Assembly: GCA_021808785.1 (NCBI GenBank)
Contig: JAKBAX010000003.1
Span: 1-51,515 of the forward strand
Direction: 5' to 3'
Source of the DNA: Actinomycetes bacterium
GTDB taxonomy: Bacteria > Actinomycetota > Acidimicrobiia > Acidimicrobiales > Palsa-688
DNA length: 51,515 nucleotides
Under the pieces are notes generated by a model, which had not been told where the DNA came from, made no database searches, and saw only the letters and a list, made by a program, of their open reading frames with translations. Position 1 is the first letter of the stretch. The number at the start of each line of letters is the position of its first letter. A program made the translations under genes and the position numbers. This document shows positions 32,072 through 40,056 of this stretch, piece after piece.

Positions 32072-34411
32072 TCAGGTCCGGCCCATCAACTCGAGTAGCC
32101 GCGACGGGGGCAGGTACTGCTCCCTGATGACCACGCCGAAGGGGGACAAGGCGTCCTCGATGGCATTGGTGACCGCCGCCGGCGCCCCGATGGCCCCGCC
32201 CTCCCCCACCCCCTTGAAATCGATGTCGGCCAGGGGTGGCCCGTGCAGGTGGAGCACCTCGATGGGCGGGATGTCCAGCGCGTTCGGCAGCAGGTAGTCC
32301 ATCAAAGTGGCGCAGAGCGGGTTGCCGTCTTCGCTGTAGGCGGACCGCTCGAGCAGTACCGCCCCGATCCCCTGGGCCACCCCGCCCCGGACCTGCCCGT
32401 CCACCACCGCCGGGTTGATGACCGGCCCACAGTCCTCGGCCACCACGTACCTGACCACCCGGACCTGGCCCGTCTCCACGTCGACCTCGACGATGGCGCA
32501 GTGCGCCGCCTGCGACCAGGTCCCCTCTCCGGAGGAATAGGTTCCGGTGACCTCGAGGCCCGGCGCCCCGTCGTCGCTCAGCAGACCGGGGGCCCGGTGG
32601 GCCAGGTCGGCCAGGCGGGTCAGGGTCATCGCTCGCGTCGGTGCCCCCTCGGGGACGACCCGGCCCTCGGCCAGGGCCAGGTCCGCCGGGTCGATCTCGA
32701 GGACCCGCCCGGCCATGGCCAGTAGCCGGTCCCGGGCCGCGCGCGAGGCGGCAATGACCGCGCCGGAGGCCAGATTGGCCGATCGGCTGCCACCCGTGCC
32801 GACCAGGTTGAAGGGCGTCACGGAGGTGTCACCGTGCACTACCCGCACCGCGTCGAGACCGACGCCGAGGATGTCCGCGGCCAGCTGGGCCAGCGTGGTC
32901 TCGTGCCCCTGGCCGTGGGGCTGCTGGGAGGTCCAGAGGGTGAAGGTACCGTCGGGTTCCAGCCGGACACGAGCCTGCTGGACGGTGCGCGGCGCCGCGG
33001 TGGCGCCCATGGCGGCCACTACGCTCGGGGGCAGCGGGGCCGGCTCCAGGACGTTGGCCACCCCGATGCCCAGGTAGCGGCCGCGCCCGCGTTGCTCACG
33101 CTGATGGGCCCGGAACTCCTCGTAGCCGACGGCTTCGACCGTCGCTGTCAACACCCTCTGCGACCCGATACCGGTCAGCTGCGGACCGGTGCACATGCGG
33201 TCGGGAACCGCCCCGTCGGGCCATAGATTACGGCGCCGCAGCTCGACCGGATCAATCGACATGGTTCGGGCCACCCGGTCGAGAATGCGTTCCCGGACCC
33301 AGGTCTCCGCCTCCCATGGACCGCGATAGGGAACGTAGGTCGCCTTGTTGGTGGCGACCACGATCGCCTCGAAGTCGAGCGTTTCGATCCGGTACGGCCC
33401 AGGCAGGAGGACCCGGACCAGGTTGGTGACGGCGGCCGCGGCGAAACCGGACATGGGGTAGGCACCCTGGTCCAGCGTCATCCTCACCCGCAGGCCCCGC
33501 ACCACGCCCCCGGCGTCGACGGCGGCTTCCACCCCCATGGTCTCCTCGCGGGCCTGCCCGCCGAAGACCAGGTTCTCCAGCCGGTCCTCGATCCACTTGA
33601 CCGGGCGGCCCAACGCCACCGAGGCGGCGCACACCGCCACGTCCTCCCGTAACAGGTGGCCCTTCTGGCCGAAGGCCCCCCCGATGTCGCCGCAGCGGAC
33701 CCTCACCGTGGCGGCCGGTCGGGCGAGCAGCCGGCTCAGGGCCAGCCGCACCGCGTGGGGGTTCTGGTGCGACACGACGTATTCCAGGTCCCCCGTGCGG
33801 GGGTCGTAGGTAGCCACTCCGCCGTGGCCCTCCATGGGGACGTTGGCGTGGCGGTGCTGCACCAGCGTCTCCCGCACCACGGCGTGGGCCGCCGCGAAGG
33901 CCCGGTCCGGGTCGCCTACCACGTGACGGGACCGGAACACCACGTTGGTGCCCGCGTCCGGGAACACGAGCGGGGCGCCGGGCTCCTGGGCGGCGGCCGC
34001 CCCGGTCACGGCCGGGTGGGGCTCGTAGTCGACCTCGACGGCCTCGCAGGCGTCCTCGGCGAGGGGCCGGGAGGTGGCCACGACCAGGGCCACCGGCTCG
34101 CCCACCGCCCGCACCACGCCACGAGCCAGGACCGGGAAGGGGGCGGCGTACAGTCCGGGCATGGCCGTCGGCGTGATATCAGCGGCCAGGGACCGCATCT
34201 CGGAGTCGGTCCACACGCCGACCACGCCGGGCCCCTCCCGGGCCGCGTCGACGGCCACGCTGCGGAGCCGGGCATGCGGCGCAGTGCTGCGCAGGAAGGC
34301 CGCGTGCAGCAGGCCCGGCGCCATTACGTCGTCGACGTAACGGCCCGTACCGGTGAGGATTCGGTGATCCTCGACGCGGGTCACCGGCTGCCCGGTGAGA
34401 CGGCCGATCAC
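32072..34411 (-). CDS. Molybdopterin-dependent hydroxylase large subunit (xanthine dehydrogenase/CoxL family)
   Basis: This protein of about 779 residues is the catalytic subunit of a molybdenum hydroxylase, which inserts oxygen from water into C-H bonds of aldehydes or N-heterocycles. Visible parts are the small N-terminal domain (GQPVTRVEDHRILTGTGRYVDDV), GQKGHLLREDVAVC, the substrate loop YRGPWEAETWVRERILDRVA, QPHGQGHETTLAQLAADILG, TGGSRSANLASGAV, and the catalytic Glu in GVGEGGAIGAP. The GTG start comes 1 base after the SDR stop (TAGCGTG). No gene for the Fe-S or FAD subunit is in the window, so the partners must be elsewhere. It is the last gene of the nine-gene operon. Confidence 0.93.
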   Translation of the reverse strand: MIGRLTGQPVTRVEDHRILTGTGRYVDDVMAPGLLHAAFLRSTAPHARLRSVAVDAAREGPGVVGVWTDSEMRSLAADITPTAMPGLYAAPFPVLARGVVRAVGEPVALVVATSRPLAEDACEAVEVDYEPHPAVTGAAAAQEPGAPLVFPDAGTNVVFRSRHVVGDPDRAFAAAHAVVRETLVQHRHANVPMEGHGGVATYDPRTGDLEYVVSHQNPHAVRLALSRLLARPAATVRVRCGDIGGAFGQKGHLLREDVAVCAASVALGRPVKWIEDRLENLVFGGQAREETMGVEAAVDAGGVVRGLRVRMTLDQGAYPMSGFAAAAVTNLVRVLLPGPYRIETLDFEAIVVATNKATYVPYRGPWEAETWVRERILDRVARTMSIDPVELRRRNLWPDGAVPDRMCTGPQLTGIGSQRVLTATVEAVGYEEFRAHQREQRGRGRYLGIGVANVLEPAPLPPSVVAAMGATAAPRTVQQARVRLEPDGTFTLWTSQQPHGQGHETTLAQLAADILGVGLDAVRVVHGDTSVTPFNLVGTGGSRSANLASGAVIAASRAARDRLLAMAGRVLEIDPADLALAEGRVVPEGAPTRAMTLTRLADLAHRAPGLLSDDGAPGLEVTGTYSSGEGTWSQAAHCAIVEVDVETGQVRVVRYVVAEDCGPVINPAVVDGQVRGGVAQGIGAVLLERSAYSEDGNPLCATLMDYLLPNALDIPPIEVLHLHGPPLADIDFKGVGEGGAIGAPAAVTNAIEDALSPFGVVIREQYLPPSRLLELMGRT

Positions 34412-34412
34412 G

Positions 34413-35171
34413 CTACGGCTCGAAGGGCCGGGTTCCGGCCCGCTGTATAACCAGCTCGCCGACGATCGCGTTGGATGACAAGGACAAAAGAAACGACATG
34501 GACGCAGCCACATCTTCGGGGCGGATCATGCCCGGCGCGTCGATCGCCCCGCCGAGCGGCGCGGTCATCGGGGTGTCAACGAAGCCGGGGCAGAGTGCGC
34601 AGGCCCGCACCCCGTGGATCGATTCCTCCGCGTTCATGGAGCCGACGAGAGAGACCAGAGCGCTCTTGGCCGCCGAGTAGGCGGCGAAGCCGGGCGTCGG
34701 AGCCAGCCCCGAGACCGACGCAGTGGCCACGAACCAGGTCGTCTCGCCGACCCGGCCGTCCGGCCCGGGCGGCCGACGCAGCAGCGGCAGGGCGCTGCGG
34801 GCCAGGGCGAAGGCCGATTCCACATGGACGGCGAGGAGGCGGCGCAGGGCACGCCGGTCCGTGTCGGCCACCTCGGCCCGGCGACCGCCGCCCGCGTTGG
34901 ACACCACGCAGTCCAGACGGCCGAAGCGGGTCACGTGGGCGTCGACCGCCTCCTCGGCCCGGTCGGGCTGACCGAGGTCGGCCACCAGCGTGTGCACCTG
35001 CCGGCCGGTAGCCGCTAGCGCGGAGGCCGCCTCCCCCAATCGGTCCGGGTCTCGTCCCACCAGGGTGAGGTCGAAGCCCGAGCCGGCGAGAACGCCGGCC
35101 ACGGCCCGGCCGATACCCGACGAGCCACCGGTCACCAGGGCGGCCCGGAAGACCTCCGACGCCGCGCTCAC
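34413..35171 (-). CDS. Short-chain dehydrogenase/reductase of the nine-gene operon
   Basis: The protein has 252 residues. TGGSSGIG, SNAG, and Ser152, Tyr165 and Lys169 (YSAAK) are all present. The second strand ends in VGRDPDRL, which favours NADP through Arg rather than the acidic residue of NAD enzymes. The C-terminus is short (VIQRAGTRPFEP). The GTG start overlaps the stop of the thiolase-like gene as GTGA. In the setting of two crotonases and an aldolase it could be a beta-hydroxyacyl-CoA or ketone oxidoreductase; no substrate is evident. Confidence 0.9.
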   Translation of the reverse strand: MSAASEVFRAALVTGGSSGIGRAVAGVLAGSGFDLTLVGRDPDRLGEAASALAATGRQVHTLVADLGQPDRAEEAVDAHVTRFGRLDCVVSNAGGGRRAEVADTDRRALRRLLAVHVESAFALARSALPLLRRPPGPDGRVGETTWFVATASVSGLAPTPGFAAYSAAKSALVSLVGSMNAEESIHGVRACALCPGFVDTPMTAPLGGAIDAPGMIRPEDVAASMSFLLSLSSNAIVGELVIQRAGTRPFEP

Positions 35172-36313
35172 CGGTCGGCAGTCAGGATCAGGGCCGATCC
35201 GTCCATCAACGCCCCCGAGGTCACGGCCGCCACCTCGTGGCGGGCGGCCTGGCGGGATCCGCCCCGACCCTGTACCTGCAGGACCGCCTCGCCGACGGTG
35301 TTCATACCGTGCAGGTAACCCTCGGAGAGCAGGCCCCCGTGGGTGTTGGTGGGCAGCCTCCCGGCGAGGGTGGTGGCGCCGGACCGCACGAACGCCCCCG
35401 AACCGCCCCGCTCGCACAGCCCGAGCCCCTCCAGGCCGATCAGCACGGTGCTCGTGAAGCAGTCGTAGATCTGGGCCACCTGCACGTCGCCCGGGGTCAA
35501 GCCGGCCGCCCCGAACAGGTCGTCGCGCAGGTGGCTGGTGTAGTTGCGGGTGTAATCATCCCAAAGGGCGTGGTCCCCGATGTCGAGCCCGGGCCGGGGA
35601 CCGGCCCGGTAGGCACCAGACGCCACCACCGCCGGCGGGTGGCGCAGATCCCGGGCCTGCTCCAACGAGGTGACCAGCACGGCACAGGCCCCGTCCACCT
35701 CCACGGTGCAGTCGTCGGCCCGGAACGGGTGCACGACGTGAGGGGCGGCCAGGTAATCCTGCAGGGTGAGCGGGCGCCGGCGCACGGCCCGGTCGTTGTC
35801 GACCGCATAGGCCCGCTGGGCCACTGCCACCGCAGCCAGGTCCTCCTCGCCCTGGCCCGTCTCGTACACGAAACGCTGGGCCCACATGGCCACGTACATC
35901 ATGTACGCGTCATAGCCGATGGGATAGCGGAACTGGGCACCCATCCCGCCGAAGCGCATGGTGCCCACCCTCGCCCCGGACCGCCCGTTGAGGGCCCGGT
36001 ACACCAGCACGTTCCGGGCCCGGCCGGTCTCGACCGCCATGGCTGCGAGCCACACCAGATAGCACGGCGCCTGGCCGCCCATATCCGCGTCGACCGAGAA
36101 CCGCAGGCCGGGCAGGGCGAGTGTGGTGGCCACCGCCTGGGCCGGAACCGAGTCGTCCATCACCCGGAACGACGCGATGCCGTCCACCGCGGCGACGTCG
36201 AGGCCGGCGTCGTCGACCGCCCGGCGGCAAGCCTCGGTGGCCAGGCTGAGGACGCTCCGCCCGGAGTCCCGGCTGAAGGCGGTGTAGCCGACACCGGCGA
36301 CCGCGGCCCTCAC
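35168..36313 (-). CDS. Thiolase-like lipid-transfer aldolase (Ltp2-like), module B
   Basis: This 381-residue protein is a second SCP2-thiolase-like aldolase. It has the pattern of module A: the nucleophile region reads MGGQAPCYLVWLAAMAVETG with Cys out of the canonical place. Tyr283 is in IYDCFTS, and Tyr333 in NTHGGLLSEGYLHGMN replaces the thiolase 'GHP' loop. It lies directly downstream of a DUF35 gene with a GTGA overlap, as in module A. A retro-aldol cleavage of a hydroxyacyl-CoA to a ketone or aldehyde plus a short acyl-CoA is the best guess, by analogy with Ltp2. Confidence 0.88.
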   Translation of the reverse strand: MRAAVAGVGYTAFSRDSGRSVLSLATEACRRAVDDAGLDVAAVDGIASFRVMDDSVPAQAVATTLALPGLRFSVDADMGGQAPCYLVWLAAMAVETGRARNVLVYRALNGRSGARVGTMRFGGMGAQFRYPIGYDAYMMYVAMWAQRFVYETGQGEEDLAAVAVAQRAYAVDNDRAVRRRPLTLQDYLAAPHVVHPFRADDCTVEVDGACAVLVTSLEQARDLRHPPAVVASGAYRAGPRPGLDIGDHALWDDYTRNYTSHLRDDLFGAAGLTPGDVQVAQIYDCFTSTVLIGLEGLGLCERGGSGAFVRSGATTLAGRLPTNTHGGLLSEGYLHGMNTVGEAVLQVQGRGGSRQAARHEVAAVTSGALMDGSALILTADR

Positions 36314-36714
36314 CCGCCTCCCTCCGGCCCGGCGAAGCGCAACTCCGTCCAATCGTCGTGGTCCACGTACACCGGCGTGACCGCCATCCCGATGCGGGCC
36401 GCAGCGGGCGGCTCCAGGCGACCGTGGATCCGGCCTCCACCGTCGAGGTCCACCGTCGCCACGCAGTACGGCACCTGGTCGGCGGCGGCCGGGGTCAGGG
36501 CCCGCTCCACCCGCACCCACGAGTACACGGTTCCGGTGCCGGGCGGCTCCACCTCCTCTCCGCCGTCGGTCCCGCAGTACGGGCAGGTCGGCATGCGGGG
36601 GAACCGGCGGCGGCGGCAGGCGGGGCACTCCTGTAGCAACAGACGGTGCTGGGCCAGGCCCTGCCAGAACGGTCCGCTCTCGGTGTCTCGATCGGGGGCG
36701 GGTGGGGCGGTCAT
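36310..36714 (-). CDS. DUF35 zinc-ribbon/OB-fold partner, module B
   Basis: This 134-residue protein has the zinc ribbon CPAC-x13-CPYC followed by an OB fold (TGTVYSWVRVERALTPAAADQVPYCVATVDLDGGGRIHGRL). The N-terminal helix GPFWQGLAQHRLLLQ is the part that contacts the aldolase in known complexes. It is close in plan to the protein at 27937, but the ribbon loop is more basic (RRRRFPRMP). The start overlaps the crotonase stop as ATGA, and its own stop overlaps the aldolase start as GTGA, so all three are made in a coupled way. Confidence 0.9.
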   Translation of the reverse strand: MTAPPAPDRDTESGPFWQGLAQHRLLLQECPACRRRRFPRMPTCPYCGTDGGEEVEPPGTGTVYSWVRVERALTPAAADQVPYCVATVDLDGGGRIHGRLEPPAAARIGMAVTPVYVDHDDWTELRFAGPEGGG

Positions 36715-37520
36715 CGGCCTCGGAATCGGGGCGGGCGCTTCTCGGCGAAGGCGGCCAGCCCCTCTGGCGCGTCCTCGGAAGTCAGGCAGTAGTAGGCGTC
36801 TCGCTCCAGCTCGTAGCGCAACCCGGCGTCGACGCTGCCGTTGTCCGCCCAGAGCCGGTTCATCACCTGCTTGGCGTTCGCCACCGCCAACGAGCTGAGG
36901 CCGGCCAGGTGCCGCACCGACTCCAGGCCCGATTCGAGGAGCGAGTCATCATCGACGACCCGGCTCACGAGTCCCCACTCGGCCGCTTCGTCGGCGCTCA
37001 ACAAGCGGCCGCTCAGGACCAGCTCGGCGGCCCGGGCCCGGCCGATCATCCGGGGCAGGAGGGTCAGCACCCCGCCGCCACCCATCTGCCCGAAGGTCAG
37101 GTGCCCGTCGCCGATGCGGGCCGAGCGGGCCGCTATGGCATAGTCACAGTTGAGCATCAACTCGAGCCCGCCGGCCACCGTCACCCCGTTGACCAGCGCC
37201 ACCACCGGCACCGGCAGGTCACGCAGGCGACCGAAGACCCGGTGCAACTCGGATACGAAGCGGGGAAAAGCGGCGGCATCGCGCTGCAGCCTCCGGTATT
37301 TCTTCATGTCCCCACCGGCGCTGAAAGCCCGGCCCCGCCCGGTCACGAGAACCGCCCGCACCGTCGGGTCCCCGGCGATCTGGTCGAGGGCCGAGTCGAG
37401 GCCTTCCAGCATGACCGGGTCGATCGGGTTGAGCTCGGCCGGCCGGTCCAGGCTCACCAGGGCCGCCATTGCGGCCCGCCGGAGCCGGAGCCGCTCCACT
37501 GCGATGGTCGCTTCACTCAC
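36711..37520 (-). CDS. Crotonase-family protein of the nine-gene operon (second)
   Basis: The protein has 269 residues with AFSAGGDMKKYRR and GVTVAGGLELMLNCD as oxyanion motifs, so the first catalytic Glu is kept. The second Glu position reads RIGDGHLTFGQMGGGG, with His. This would fit an enzyme that needs one acid-base, such as an isomerase or a hydrolase. The GTG start overlaps the CoA ligase stop by 8 bases. It sits between the ligase and the DUF35/aldolase genes, so it may supply the hydroxyacyl-CoA for cleavage. Confidence 0.9.
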   Translation of the reverse strand: MSEATIAVERLRLRRAAMAALVSLDRPAELNPIDPVMLEGLDSALDQIAGDPTVRAVLVTGRGRAFSAGGDMKKYRRLQRDAAAFPRFVSELHRVFGRLRDLPVPVVALVNGVTVAGGLELMLNCDYAIAARSARIGDGHLTFGQMGGGGVLTLLPRMIGRARAAELVLSGRLLSADEAAEWGLVSRVVDDDSLLESGLESVRHLAGLSSLAVANAKQVMNRLWADNGSVDAGLRYELERDAYYCLTSEDAPEGLAAFAEKRPPRFRGR

Positions 37521-39147
37521 CCTGCGAGCCTGCCAGGTCGGCGACCAGTACGTGCTTCTGCACCTTGCCCGACGCCGTCATGGGCAGGCCCGAGAGGACT
37601 TCGAGGCGCTCGGGCAGCTTGTAGGTGGCCAAGCCGGCCGCTCGCAGTCGGGCCGCCACCGTGGCGAGGTCCAGCCGTGCACCGCTATGGAGGACCACGC
37701 AGGCGCACATCCGCTCGCCCAGCCGGGCGTCGGGGAGGCCGACGACGGCGGCCTGTTCGACCTCCTCGAAGGCGACCAGCAGCTCCTCGATCTCCCTCGG
37801 CGCGATGTTGAGGCCGCCCCGGATGAGGATCTCCTTGCGCCGCCCGACGACGGTCACATAGCCGTCGCCATCCGACGTGACCAGATCGCCGCTGCGCACC
37901 CAACCGTCGTCCACGAAGGTGGCTGCGGTGCGCTCCGGGTCGTCGAAGAACCCGACGCACGTGTTGGGCCCCCGGACATACAGCTCGCCCGGCTGGCCGT
38001 CGGGGACCGGGCGCATCTGCTCGTCGCAGACCCTGATCTCCACGTGGCTCATGGGTCGACCGTCGGTCAGGCGCCGCTGCCACGCCGGGGCGCCGGGCCG
38101 GTTCCAGGTTCCCACCAGCACCTCGGTGGATCCGTAGAGCCGCAGGACTTCGACCCCCACGTCACCGGCCTCGTCCACGAGAGAGGGCGGTACCGGCGCG
38201 CCCCCGCACCCGAACACCCGCATCGAGGGCAGGCCGACCCCCCGCCGGCGGGCGGCCGTCACCAGGTCGCGCAGGAAGGTGGTGGCGGCCAGTGTGTAGG
38301 AGCACCGCTGTGCCCTGATCAGATCCACCGCCGCGTCGGCGTCCCACTGGTCCTGGAGCACCAGGGGCAGGCCGTGGTACAGGGCGAAGCGCATCCCGTA
38401 GTTGAAGCCGGTCGAGTGACCGAGCGGGGACGGCATCCACACCACGTCGTCGGGGCCCACACCGAGATCGGTGTAGGCCACCCGTACGCTGAAATTGGCC
38501 GTCTGCTCCGTGTGCATGATGGCCTTGGGCCGAGCCTCGGTACCGGAGGTGAAGATCAGCTCGGACACCGCGTCGGCACGACCCGGCGCCAACTTCTGCG
38601 CCACTGATCCCCCGGTGAGGTCCGCCATGGCCACGTTTGCGGATCTGGGCCGAGCACCGACGACGACCTGCGCGGGCCGGACCCCGCACCGCTGCGCCAC
38701 CTCCTCCATGAGCGCCTGGTGGTCGCACCCTCGGTACTCGGCCGGGGTGAACACGACGTGGGGCCGGGCCGTGGTGAACACGTTCTCCAGCTCCTTGGCC
38801 CGGTAGTTGGGCAGCAGCGGGTTGGCCACCGCGCCGACGGACTGCACCGCCACGGCGGCCACCACCAGTTCGTAGCAGTTCGGCAGCTGTATCGAGACGA
38901 CGCGCCCCGGGCCTACGCCACGCTCGGTCAGCCAGGACGCCACCGCTTCGGCGTCGCCGCAGAGCTCCGCTCGGGTGTGCGGCCCGGTACGGTCCACCAC
39001 CGCGACGCGGTCGGGCCCGATCTCAGCGTGTCCCGCCACCTGGCCGGCGAGGGTGGCATCGTCCCACCATCGTTCGGCCCGGTATTGGTGCCGTCTCTCC
39101 GGAGCGGTGACGACGTCCTCGAACCGGCCGTGCTCCGGTTCAGCCAC
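37513..39147 (-). CDS. Acyl-CoA synthetase (AMP-dependent ligase, FadD-like)
   Basis: The protein has 544 residues with the ANL-family motifs: LIFTSGTEARPKAI at about residues 197-210, YGSTEVLVG, RSGDLVTSDGDGYVTVVGRRKEILIRGGLNIAPREIEELL, and the terminal Lys in TASGKVQKHVL. It activates a carboxylate as the acyl-AMP and then forms the CoA thioester. The GTG start overlaps the crotonase stop by 8 bases. It is the likely entry step of the operon; the acid cannot be named. The aromatic or short-chain versus long-chain choice depends on the substrate-pocket residues, which I cannot judge. Confidence 0.94.
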   Translation of the reverse strand: MAEPEHGRFEDVVTAPERRHQYRAERWWDDATLAGQVAGHAEIGPDRVAVVDRTGPHTRAELCGDAEAVASWLTERGVGPGRVVSIQLPNCYELVVAAVAVQSVGAVANPLLPNYRAKELENVFTTARPHVVFTPAEYRGCDHQALMEEVAQRCGVRPAQVVVGARPRSANVAMADLTGGSVAQKLAPGRADAVSELIFTSGTEARPKAIMHTEQTANFSVRVAYTDLGVGPDDVVWMPSPLGHSTGFNYGMRFALYHGLPLVLQDQWDADAAVDLIRAQRCSYTLAATTFLRDLVTAARRRGVGLPSMRVFGCGGAPVPPSLVDEAGDVGVEVLRLYGSTEVLVGTWNRPGAPAWQRRLTDGRPMSHVEIRVCDEQMRPVPDGQPGELYVRGPNTCVGFFDDPERTAATFVDDGWVRSGDLVTSDGDGYVTVVGRRKEILIRGGLNIAPREIEELLVAFEEVEQAAVVGLPDARLGERMCACVVLHSGARLDLATVAARLRAAGLATYKLPERLEVLSGLPMTASGKVQKHVLVADLAGSQGE

Positions 39148-40012
39148 GCCGCTCCTCGGCCTCGGCCTCGGCCTCGGCCTCTTCGGCCGCCCGCACCTCC
39201 TCCCAGGCCCGGGCAACGGTGCCCTGCCATTGCGGGGGCCGGCGCTCCATCCACGCCCGCGGCCCCTCCGACGCGTCGGGTCCTCCCATCACGACCCGGT
39301 GGTAGGCCGTCTCCATCTCGACCGTCCGTGCCAGCCCGGCCCCGGACCACAGGAGCCGCTTGGACATGGCCATCGACACCGGCGAGCAGTGGACGGCGAT
39401 CTCACGGGCCATCTCCAGGGCAGCCGGCCGTACTTCGTGCGCCGGCAGCGCCACCGACGCCAGGCCCCAACGCAGCGCATCGGCACCGAGGAAGGTTCGC
39501 CCGGTCAGCATGACGTCCGCCGCCACCCCCATCGACGCGAACCGCGGCACCGTCCAGTGTGACCCGCCGTCGCCCATCACCCCCCTCCGGACCTGCGGGA
39601 TCGCCAACTTGGCGTCGAGGGCGACGATCCGGATGTCGCATTGCATGGCGGTGGTGAAACCGATGCCGATGGCCGGCCCGTTGACCGCCGCGATCACCGG
39701 CTTGCGCACCTCCCACGCCGGGGGATCGAAGGGCTGGGCCGAGAAATCCCGCTGCGGCCTACCGAAGCTGTTGGCCTCGGGCCTCATGTCGGCTCCGGCG
39801 CAGAAGGCCCGTCCCGCCCCCGTCAACACCACGACGCGCACGTCGTCACGATCGTCGCACTCCCGGTAGGCCGCCGACACCTGCTCGATCATTGAGGACG
39901 ACAGCACGTTGAGGTCGTCGGGACGATTGAGCAGGATGAGGGCCACGCCGTCCTCCACGGTGACCAGCACCGGGCGCTCCCCTTTGTCCGCTTCCCCCGG
40001 CAGTTCGGCCAT
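39140..40012 (-). CDS. Crotonase-family protein of the nine-gene operon (first)
   Basis: The protein has 290 residues from ATG 40012, or 276 from a GTG at 39970 that has GGGGAG well placed. The motifs are AFCAGADMRPEAN and GPAIGIGFTTAMQCD; the first catalytic Glu is replaced by Thr, and the second by Gln in AKLAIPQVRRGVMGDGGSHW. As in the protein at 22324, both Glu residues are missing. The C-terminus ends in an AEAEAEAE run, encoded by four perfect 6-bp repeats at 39155-39178. It precedes the CoA ligase with an 8-base overlap. A simple hydratase role is doubtful. Confidence 0.9.
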   Translation of the reverse strand: MAELPGEADKGERPVLVTVEDGVALILLNRPDDLNVLSSSMIEQVSAAYRECDDRDDVRVVVLTGAGRAFCAGADMRPEANSFGRPQRDFSAQPFDPPAWEVRKPVIAAVNGPAIGIGFTTAMQCDIRIVALDAKLAIPQVRRGVMGDGGSHWTVPRFASMGVAADVMLTGRTFLGADALRWGLASVALPAHEVRPAALEMAREIAVHCSPVSMAMSKRLLWSGAGLARTVEMETAYHRVVMGGPDASEGPRAWMERRPPQWQGTVARAWEEVRAAEEAEAEAEAEERRG

Positions 40013-40056
40013 CTCGGTTGCGATCGTAGGCGGCCGCCGGGCGGCCCTGGCGGTGA

